DNA from: an uncultured Eubacteriales bacterium
GTDB taxonomy: Bacteria; Bacillota; Clostridia; Christensenellales; UBA1242
NCBI GenBank assembly: GCA_949096025.1
Contig: CARXKP010000022.1
Span: forward strand, 1-14,051
Direction: 5' to 3'
Length of the DNA: 14,051 nt
A program made the translations under genes and the position numbers. Each line of letters begins with the position of its first letter. The stretch's first letter is position 1. Below are positions 8,498 through 14,051 of this stretch, piece after piece. The notes under the pieces were generated by a model. It was given only the letters and a program-made list of their open reading frames with translations. It made no database searches and was not told where the DNA came from.

Positions 8498-9220
8498 ATG
8501 TATATTGAAGGTAAAAACGCAATACGTCAGGCAATAATCGGCGGAGAAACAATAAATAAGATATTTGTTGATAAAAATTATGCTACAAGAAAAGATGAAA
8601 TCATCTCTCTTGCCAGTCAAAACAAAATTAAAATAGAATTTCTACCGAAAGTTGCTCTTGATAAACGTTCAAAAACGGCACATCACCAGGGTTATATCGC
8701 TGAAACGGTTGATTTTAAATACTCAACTGTTGAAGATATACTAAAAATCGCCCAAGATAAAAAAGAAAAACCTTTTATAGTAGTTCTTGACGGCATTGAA
8801 GACCCTCACAATTTTGGTGCAATAATTCGTTCTTGCGAATGTGCTGGCGTTCACGGAATTATAATCCCTAAAGATAGGGCTTGTAATGTAAATGAAACTG
8901 TTATTAGAACTAGCACCGGCGCTATAGCTGAAATGGCTATTGCAAAAGTTGTAAATCTAAAACAGGCTATAGAGCAACTTAAAAAAGCGGATGTTTGGGT
9001 TTTTGCTGCTGAAATAAACGGAAATGATATTTATAGACAAAATCTTAATCTTCCTATCGCCATTGTTATCGGTTCGGAAGGATTTGGAATTAAAAAATCT
9101 GTAATTGCCTGCTGTGATGGAGTGGTTACCCTTCCTCTTATGGGCAAAGTAAATTCACTGAATGCTAGCGTGGCTTGTGGAATTGTAGTTTTTGAAGCAC
9201 TTAGGCAGAGGTTAAAATGA
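8498..9220 (+). CDS. rlmB: 23S rRNA (guanosine-2'-O)-methyltransferase RlmB-type (SpoU/TrmH family)
   Basis: A 240-residue TrmH/SpoU-family enzyme that transfers a methyl group from SAM to a ribose 2'-OH; the close family member in E. coli modifies 23S rRNA G2251. The N-terminal YIEGKNAIRQAI is the substrate-binding domain opening typical of RlmB/YacO. The three SpoU motifs that build the knotted SAM site are visible: HNFGAIIRS (104–112) with Asn105 and Arg111, IVIGSEGFG (ending at 197) with Glu194, and LPLMGKVNSLNASVA (from 212). I chose the ATG at 8498 because GGAG lies 8 bases upstream; an extension to a TTG at 8450 would read through the promoter. The stop overlaps the sigH start by 4 bases (ATGA). 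The exact target nucleotide is inferred from the family. Confidence 0.95.
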   Translation: MYIEGKNAIRQAIIGGETINKIFVDKNYATRKDEIISLASQNKIKIEFLPKVALDKRSKTAHHQGYIAETVDFKYSTVEDILKIAQDKKEKPFIVVLDGIEDPHNFGAIIRSCECAGVHGIIIPKDRACNVNETVIRTSTGAIAEMAIAKVVNLKQAIEQLKKADVWVFAAEINGNDIYRQNLNLPIAIVIGSEGFGIKKSVIACCDGVVTLPLMGKVNSLNASVACGIVVFEALRQRLK

Positions 9221-9828
9221 TAGAATTACTCGACGAAGAATTATCGATAAAGGCACAAAAGGGAAATGAAGAAGCAGTAAACACCCTACTTATAAGATAC
9301 AAAAATTTAGTAAATAAAATTTCAAGAAGGTATTTTCTTGTAGGCTCTGATATAGAAGATATCGTTCAAGAAGGTATGATTGGTTTATACAAAGCGATTA
9401 TGAACTTTTCACAAGATAAAAATGCTTCTTTTAAAACATTTGCAAGTACTTGTATTAAACACCATATTCAAAATGCTATAAAGGTGGCAAGTTCTGAAAA
9501 AAACAAAGTGCTTTCAACCGCACTATCTATTACAGAGGACCCAACATTTGAAGAAGATGAAAAACTTGGATTTGAATTATTCAATGAACTACCTTCACCT
9601 GTTGAAAAAATAATAGAAAAAGAAAAAATGCAGGAAATAAAAGATATTGTAAAAGAGGCATTATCCCCTCTTGAGCAAAAAATATTAGCACTTTATCTTG
9701 GCGGATATAACTATAATGAAATTGCTCAGATTGCATCTATCAGCAAAAAAAGCATTGATAACGGACTTTCAAGAATAAAAAACAAACTTTCATTTTTGAA
9801 AGAAGAAAGAATAAAAAAAATTAATTAG
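9217..9828 (+). CDS. sigH: RNA polymerase sigma factor, SigH (Spo0H) type
   Basis: A 203-residue sigma-70 family protein, close in length and pattern to Bacillus SigH. Region 2, including the core-binding and -10 recognition helices, is clear at residues 28–90 (RYKNLV, YFLVGSDIEDIVQEGMIGLY, FKTFASTCIKHHIQNAIK). Region 4, which reads the -35 element, spans about 149–193 (LSPLEQKILALYLGGYNYNEIA, then KKSIDNGLSRIKNKL). The linker between them is short and acidic, as expected with regions 1.1 and 3 absent. The start overlaps the rlmB stop (ATGA), suggesting translational coupling. In Bacillus, yacP (an NYN-domain RNase) separates rlmB and sigH; it is missing here. SigH elsewhere drives stationary-phase, competence and early sporulation genes; whether this organism sporulates cannot be told from the window. 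Confidence 0.93.
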   Translation: MIELLDEELSIKAQKGNEEAVNTLLIRYKNLVNKISRRYFLVGSDIEDIVQEGMIGLYKAIMNFSQDKNASFKTFASTCIKHHIQNAIKVASSEKNKVLSTALSITEDPTFEEDEKLGFELFNELPSPVEKIIEKEKMQEIKDIVKEALSPLEQKILALYLGGYNYNEIAQIASISKKSIDNGLSRIKNKLSFLKEERIKKIN

Positions 9829-9840
9829 TTTGGAGGAAAA

Positions 9841-11847
9841 ATGGAAAAATTTGTTAGACCTAGACCACAGTTTCCTAATAAAGCAGTTGTAACCTGCGGT
9901 ATGCCTTACGGAAATAAAGAACTTCACTTTGCCCACGTTGGTCTTGCACTGCGTGCAGATACATTTGCTCAATTTTTGCGTGACAGAATTGGAGAAGAAA
10001 ATGTAGTATTTGTTTCAGGAACAGATTGTTATGGATCTCCTGCCCTTGAATATTTTAGAGCAAAATCAGCAAGTGGAGAAATTAAAGATAAAAGCGTAAA
10101 AGAATTTGTTGAGAGAAATCATAAAAGTCATATTGATACCTTTAATTCTTTTGGCGTAAGATTTAACCTTTTTGGAGCATCTGCACTTGGAAGAGCGGGA
10201 GAAATCCACAATGAAACAAGCAAATATTTTATAGAAAAGTTAAATTCAAGCAATATGGTATCAACTCACTCATCTTGGCAATTTTTTGACGAAGAATATA
10301 ATTGTCTACTAAACGGACGACAAGTTCTTGGCAAATGTCCTATTGACGGCTGTAAAAGTGAAAAAGGTTACGCCGATGAATGCGACCTTGGACATCAATA
10401 CCTTCCACAGGATTTAATAGACCCTATAAGCAATTTAAGTGGTAAAAAACCAAAACTTGTAAAAATAGAAAATCTATATTTTAATCTCGAAGAATGTGGT
10501 AATATTCTAAATGATTGGGTAAATTCTATTGAAAAAGAAAGCGGAACACCTTCTTTTCTTGTAAAAGATATTCGTGAATTCTTTAAAAAGCCTGAAGTTT
10601 ATATAAAAAAGGACTTTTTTGATAAGTTCAATGAAATTTCTGCAATTCTTCCTCATTTTGAAGAACTTGAACGAAAACCAAACAATCCAAGTATGACAAT
10701 AGTATTTAATAGTCTAGTAGACAGAGAAAAAGTTTGCGAAATTTTAGCAAATAATGGCGTTCGATATAGAACAGGCAAAACACTTACCCCTTTCAGACTT
10801 TCTGGTGACATTTCTTGGGGTGTTCCTTGCCCAGAAATTAATGGTATTAAAGATCAAACTTTCTATGTTTGGCCTGAAAGTCTTTGGGCTCCTATATCTT
10901 TCACTAAGACATATCTTGAAAGCATTGGAAAAGATAAAAATGAATGGAAAAAATACTGGTGCAGTAGTGATGCAAAGGTATTTCAATTCTTAGGCGAAGA
11001 TAACATCTATTTCTATGGTCCAGCACAACAAGCAATGTGGCTCTATACTCAAGGAAATAAGCCTTGTTACCCTGCACCAGATGGAGAACTTCAAACAACA
11101 ACTATTGTTCCTATAAAATTCTTACTTTATATGAATACTGTCGCCTCTTCGTCTGGTCAAATTAAACCACCTCTTGCAAAAGTACTATTAAACTACTATA
11201 CTGCTGACCAGTTTAGACTTCATTTCCTTGCAATGAACCTTGGTAACAATACAGTTTCATTCAACCCAAAACCTTTCAACCCAAATGCAAAGGAAGATGA
11301 CCTTGACCCAGTTGTTACAGAAGGAAATCTTTTGACAAATGTTTATAATAGAATTTTGAGAACTGTTTTCTACTCTACTCAAAATTCTTTTAACGGCATT
11401 ATTCCTGAGGCTGAAATAAAAGAAGAGGTTATGGAAGAATGCAATAAGGCAATTTTAAACTATGAAAGATTTATGTATGAAAGAAAGTTCCATCAAGCGT
11501 ATAATACTGTCGATGTATTTGTAAGAAATATAAATAAATTCTGGGTAAAAGAAATTAAAAATAATCTTGATGAAAATGCTCTTGCTAGTCTTACTGCAAA
11601 TACTCTTCAATACATTTATGTTGCAAATATGTTGTTACATCCTTTCACTGCTGGAACAGAACAAGTTGCTGACTATCTTGGCCTTGACAAAAATAAATGT
11701 TTTAGCTGGGAACATATCTTTGATAAATTCTATAACGCTCTTGACCCTTCAAGAGAAAGAAAACTCACCTTCTTAAAAGAAAAAGAGGATTTCTTTAAGA
11801 AACATCAATCTCAACTTGACGAACTTGCAAGAAAAAATCAAAATTAA
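9841..11847 (+). CDS. metG: Methionyl-tRNA synthetase-like protein with altered active-site signatures
   Basis: A 668-residue class I synthetase fold, best matched by eye to MetRS. Class I MetRS charges initiator and elongator tRNA-Met in the cytosol. Family landmarks: VVTCGMPYGNKELHFAH (HIGH region, residues 17–32), a zinc-knuckle-like set Cys166, Cys171, Cys181 and His185, YVW at 342–344, and the helical anticodon domain, with Asn503, Arg507 and Trp568 aligning to E. coli Asn391, Arg395 and Trp461. Deviations: HIGH is HFAH; the KMSKS position reads VASSS (434–438); and GKDIVYFH of E. coli is GEDNIYFY (385–392), changing the methionine-pocket Ile297 and His301 to Asn and Tyr. A region before YVW (about 228–335) is longer than in E. 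coli. The C-terminal tRNA-binding (Trbp111-like) domain is absent. GGAGG 4 bases before the ATG and a 12-base gap after sigH place it in the same operon. It may be a diverged MetRS or a non-canonical paralogue; alignments are by eye. Confidence 0.8.
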   Translation: MEKFVRPRPQFPNKAVVTCGMPYGNKELHFAHVGLALRADTFAQFLRDRIGEENVVFVSGTDCYGSPALEYFRAKSASGEIKDKSVKEFVERNHKSHIDTFNSFGVRFNLFGASALGRAGEIHNETSKYFIEKLNSSNMVSTHSSWQFFDEEYNCLLNGRQVLGKCPIDGCKSEKGYADECDLGHQYLPQDLIDPISNLSGKKPKLVKIENLYFNLEECGNILNDWVNSIEKESGTPSFLVKDIREFFKKPEVYIKKDFFDKFNEISAILPHFEELERKPNNPSMTIVFNSLVDREKVCEILANNGVRYRTGKTLTPFRLSGDISWGVPCPEINGIKDQTFYVWPESLWAPISFTKTYLESIGKDKNEWKKYWCSSDAKVFQFLGEDNIYFYGPAQQAMWLYTQGNKPCYPAPDGELQTTTIVPIKFLLYMNTVASSSGQIKPPLAKVLLNYYTADQFRLHFLAMNLGNNTVSFNPKPFNPNAKEDDLDPVVTEGNLLTNVYNRILRTVFYSTQNSFNGIIPEAEIKEEVMEECNKAILNYERFMYERKFHQAYNTVDVFVRNINKFWVKEIKNNLDENALASLTANTLQYIYVANMLLHPFTAGTEQVADYLGLDKNKCFSWEHIFDKFYNALDPSRERKLTFLKEKEDFFKKHQSQLDELARKNQN

Positions 11848-11861
11848 TTTTAAATTAACTA

Positions 11862-11890
11862 TTGACAAATAGAGTTTTGTGAGATATTAT
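11862..11890 (+). promoter_or_regulatory. Promoter of the leader/ABC exporter unit
   Basis: A perfect -35 TTGACA (11862–11867), an ideal 17-base spacer and TATTAT (11885–11890) as -10 predict a start near 11897. It begins only 14 bases after the metG-like stop, so the exporter has its own transcript with a leader of almost 200 bases. No terminator separates it from the upstream gene, so some readthrough from that operon could also enter the leader. Confidence 0.8.
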
Positions 11891-11938
11891 TTAAAATGTC
11901 GATGAAAAACAAAAATTTATTAAAAGGAGAATAAAACA

Positions 11939-12013
11939 ATGATTAAACTAGTTCAACTTAAAAATTTAACAACAATTTATGCGAATTATTCTTCTTTTGA
12001 GGATAAGTTTTAA
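11939..12013 (+). CDS. 24-residue regulatory leader peptide
   Basis: A short ORF beginning MIKLVQLKNL and ending SSFEDKF, too small for ordinary gene calling. AAAGGAG (11923–11929) lies 9 bases before its ATG, a much better ribosome binding site than chance would give. It starts about 42 bases after the predicted transcription start and stops 10 bases before a perfect terminator hairpin. Codons 12–16 contain the 5' arm of an antiterminator (see the entry at 11974). It has no obvious run of one amino acid; Leu codons at positions 4, 7 and 10 are the most repeated in the first half. The position and overlap with the RNA switch argue that the act of translation matters, and the peptide itself may have no function after release. 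No known leader peptide is recognised. Confidence 0.8.
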   Translation: MIKLVQLKNLTTIYANYSSFEDKF

Positions 12014-12039
12014 CATATTTTTAAAACTTCGCATAAATT
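11974..12039 (+). promoter_or_regulatory. Antiterminator: leader-ORF segment pairing with the terminator's 5' arm
   Basis: AATTTATGCGAA (11974–11985, inside the leader ORF) is a perfect 12-base reverse complement of TTCGCATAAATT (12028–12039), which is most of the terminator's left arm plus its loop. The two helices cannot coexist. The antiterminator can form before the terminator's right arm (12040–12049) is transcribed. Inference: a ribosome moving through codons 8–16 covers 11974–11985 and favours termination, while a ribosome stalled in the first codons leaves it free and allows readthrough into the exporter gene. Confidence 0.75.
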
Positions 12040-12053
12040 TGCGAAGTTTTTTT
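12024..12053 (+). terminator. Rho-independent terminator (attenuator) ahead of the ABC exporter
   Basis: AAACTTCGCA (12024–12033) pairs perfectly with TGCGAAGTTT (12040–12049) around a 6-base loop, followed by an uninterrupted T run to 12053. It lies between the leader ORF and the exporter start at 12090, inside one transcription unit, so it must be conditional. Confidence 0.88.
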
Positions 12054-12089
12054 GTGAAAATTTTTAGAAATCAAAATATGGAGAAATTT

Positions 12090-13973
12090 ATGAAAAATAA
12101 AGAAAAGAAAAAAGAAAATATTGAAAATCAAAACATTGAAGAAAAAGAAAATAAGAAGAAAAAGATTGGCATTACTCACTATCTAAAAAAACATAGATTA
12201 GGAATTTTCTTATATATACTTGTTTATCTGATTGCAGGTACAAGCAGTATACTATCTACCCTCGCCTTTGCTGAAATGGTTGTAAATGTCAGTAACGGCA
12301 TTTATCTAAAAGCAGTCTATATTCTATGTTTTATTTTAGGACTAGCACTCGTTAGAAGAATCTCTTGGTATTTATCTGGTCTGATATATCAAAAAGTTTC
12401 TAATGCAATTATGTCTGAACTAAATTATGACTTATCAAGACAGGCATTTACTTTAAACTCAAAAACTTTTACAGATCATAACACAGGTACTTTTGTACAA
12501 AGGCTTGTTCACGATCCAGAACGAGTTGTTGGCAATCTTGCCGATCTAGTTGATATTTTGACTGATATTTTAACAACAGCAATTATTCTTATTTACATTA
12601 CCACCCTTAATATTTACATTGGACTTATAGTTGTTGCCGTGCTTATTGTTGGAATTATTCTAGAGAGATACCGAATAAAATATCGAGTTAAAAATAGACG
12701 TAATACACGCAGAAAAGGCGACAAAGTAAATTCTTTATCTACAGAAATAGTAAAAAGCGAAAAAGATATTAAATCTCTTGGGCTTGAGGAAAAATTAAGT
12801 GAAGTAGCAAAAGAAAATTATGATGCTTACAAACGCTCAAACTACAAAACAGAAATGACTGATATGAACTTCTATTCACTGCGCAATTTACTTATTGAAG
12901 TTGTAAGCATTGGAATTTTAATTTTAGGTATTAAAATGCTTGATAGAGGACTAATTACCCTTGCAACATTTATGATTATCTATTCTTATGACAACGAACT
13001 TTATAGATTTGTTTGGTCTGTTGGTCACGTACTAAGAATTTATGGAGATGTAAAAGTTTGCACTGAGCGTATGTTTGCACTTTTTGATGAAAACGAATTT
13101 ATTACAGAAAAATTTGGTAATGTTCACCTTGAAAATGTAAAAGGTCTTATTGAGTTTAAACACGTAGATTATTCATATATAGAGTATGAAAATAGCGAAG
13201 ATAAACCAGAGGATGAAGAAAAGAAAAAGTTGTCTAGAAAAGAAAGAAAAACCTTCAAAAATAAGCCAAAAGAAAGGGTTATCAAATCAACAAATCACAT
13301 ATTTGAAGACCTTTCATTTAAGATTGAGCCTAATACTACCGTTGCTTTTGTTGGAAAAAGCGGAAGTGGAAAATCAACCATTCTAAATCTTATGTCTAAA
13401 ATGTATGAAGTTGATAATGGCGAAGTTCTCATTGATAAAATCAATATCAATGACCTAGATAAAAATACATTAAGAAAAACAATCTCTCTTGTAAACCAAT
13501 TCCCATACATATTTGATATGACAATAAGAGAAAACCTTCTTCTTGCAAAAAGAGATGCCAGCGAAGAAGAACTTAAATCAGCAATAAAAAGTGCATCTTT
13601 AAGCGAATTTATTGATACCCTTCACGATGGACTTGATACAAAAGTTGGAGAAAGTGGAATTAAACTTTCCGGCGGTCAAAAACAAAGACTTGCTATTGCT
13701 AGAGCACTACTTAGAAACTCATCAATAATCATATTTGATGAAAGTACAAGTTCTCTTGATAACTTTGCTCAAGAAGAAATCAAGCATAGCATTGATGCCC
13801 TGAAAGGAAAAAGTACTATTGTAATCGTTGCTCACCGTCTTTCAACAATTAGAAATGTTGATAAAATCTTCTTCCTCGACGAAGGAAAGATTGAAGATAT
13901 TGGAACTTTTGAATATCTATTTGAAAATAATGTTAAATTCAAAAATATGTTCTATGCTGAAAATTTAAATTAA
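12090..13973 (+). CDS. ABC exporter half-transporter (fused membrane and ATPase domains)
   Basis: A 627-residue type IV (MsbA/LmrA-like) exporter that should work as a dimer in the cytoplasmic membrane. A Lys/Glu-rich cytosolic tail (1–35) precedes hydrophobic segments near 38–60, 72–96, about 146–190 (two) and about 258–300 (two), six in total. ATPase motifs: Walker A VGKSGSGKST (421–430), Q-loop VNQFPYIFD, signature LSGGQ (526–530), Walker B IIIFDE with catalytic Glu551, and switch His582 in VAHRLSTI. A charged insertion of about 37 residues (365–401) follows the A-loop tyrosines (YSY, 361–363), before Walker A. The ATG at 12090 is chosen because GGAG ends 6 bases upstream; the in-frame ATG at 12078 has no binding site, and reading from 11979 would run through the attenuator. 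No partner gene is present, so a homodimer is likely. The substrate is unknown; a drug or peptide exporter is inferred from its regulation. Confidence 0.92.
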   Translation: MKNKEKKKENIENQNIEEKENKKKKIGITHYLKKHRLGIFLYILVYLIAGTSSILSTLAFAEMVVNVSNGIYLKAVYILCFILGLALVRRISWYLSGLIYQKVSNAIMSELNYDLSRQAFTLNSKTFTDHNTGTFVQRLVHDPERVVGNLADLVDILTDILTTAIILIYITTLNIYIGLIVVAVLIVGIILERYRIKYRVKNRRNTRRKGDKVNSLSTEIVKSEKDIKSLGLEEKLSEVAKENYDAYKRSNYKTEMTDMNFYSLRNLLIEVVSIGILILGIKMLDRGLITLATFMIIYSYDNELYRFVWSVGHVLRIYGDVKVCTERMFALFDENEFITEKFGNVHLENVKGLIEFKHVDYSYIEYENSEDKPEDEEKKKLSRKERKTFKNKPKERVIKSTNHIFEDLSFKIEPNTTVAFVGKSGSGKSTILNLMSKMYEVDNGEVLIDKININDLDKNTLRKTISLVNQFPYIFDMTIRENLLLAKRDASEEELKSAIKSASLSEFIDTLHDGLDTKVGESGIKLSGGQKQRLAIARALLRNSSIIIFDESTSSLDNFAQEEIKHSIDALKGKSTIVIVAHRLSTIRNVDKIFFLDEGKIEDIGTFEYLFENNVKFKNMFYAENLN

Positions 13974-13974
13974 C

Positions 13975-14003
13975 AAAAAGACTAGAAAATTCTAGTCTTT
14001 TTT
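13975..14003 (+). terminator. Rho-independent terminator after the ABC exporter
   Basis: AAAAAGACTAGAA (13975–13987) is mirrored by TTCTAGTCTTTTT (13990–14002), with GACTAG/CTAGTC as the firm core, followed by a T run. It begins 1 base after the stop codon and ends the leader/exporter transcript. The remaining bases to 14051 are AT-rich, and I see no gene in them. Confidence 0.88.
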
Positions 14004-14051
14004 AATTAAAAAAATTATCTACAAAAATGCAATTTTGTTTTATTTATTTTT

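Noticed and set aside
9829..9840. T-box or other tRNA-sensing leader for the metG-like gene
   Set aside because: Only 12 bases separate it from sigH, which leaves no room for a T-box or attenuator.
11332..11350. TTGACA followed by TATAAT inside the metG-like gene
   Set aside because: The two boxes are only about 6 bases apart and lie within coding sequence; chance in AT-rich DNA.
11895..11933. Alternative small ORF starting ATGTCG upstream of the leader ORF
   Set aside because: It lies at or before the predicted transcription start and has no ribosome binding site.
11979..12089. N-terminal extension of the ABC exporter starting at 11979
   Set aside because: It would be translated through the leader ORF and the terminator hairpin, has no ribosome binding site at 11979, and adds a sequence not seen in exporters. 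GGAG before 12090 gives a much better start.
14021..14051. Second terminator-like hairpin at the window end
   Set aside because: Only a 6-pair, nearly all A/T stem; too weak to call and redundant with the strong terminator at 13975–14003.

Overview
The window reads as a chromosomal segment of a low-GC Gram-positive bacterium (Bacillota, Clostridia-like). Support: AT-rich throughout, strong AGGAG-type ribosome binding sites, near-consensus sigma-A promoters, TGA used as a stop (rlmB), and the mrnC–rlmB–sigH gene order known from the Bacillus/Clostridium lineage. All genes lie on the + strand. I see no IS element, CRISPR array, tRNA or rRNA. A more precise taxonomic placement cannot be made from the sequence.

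Layout. (1) 1–6602: a single-gene unit encoding an unrecognised 2126-residue protein, with its own near-consensus promoter and a rho-independent terminator. The protein has a tandemly duplicated N-terminal module of about 350 residues, a Pro/Gly/Asp linker, one hydrophobic stretch and a very long charged helical C-terminal part. (2) 6649–8235: ychF and mrnC behind their own promoter. (3) 8236–8497: a non-coding gap holding a strongly base-paired element at 8290–8440, followed by a promoter for the next unit. (4) 8498–11847: rlmB, sigH and a methionyl-tRNA-synthetase-like gene, tightly packed (4-base overlap, then a 12-base gap). The synthetase-like protein has lost recognisable HIGH and KMSKS signatures but seems to keep anticodon-binding positions. 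(5) 11862–14003: a promoter, a 24-codon leader ORF, an attenuator with two mutually exclusive helices, an ABC exporter gene and a final terminator.

How they work together: regions 2 and 4 are a translation/RNA-processing neighbourhood (ribosome-associated ATPase, 23S rRNA maturation nuclease, 23S rRNA methylase, alternative sigma factor, tRNA-synthetase-like protein). Region 5 looks like a self-contained, translation-sensing switch for an exporter, similar in logic to ribosome-mediated attenuation of bmrCD in Bacillus subtilis. The strongest candidates for something undescribed are the leader/attenuator, the active-site-altered MetRS-like protein, the giant duplicated protein, and the structured intergenic element.
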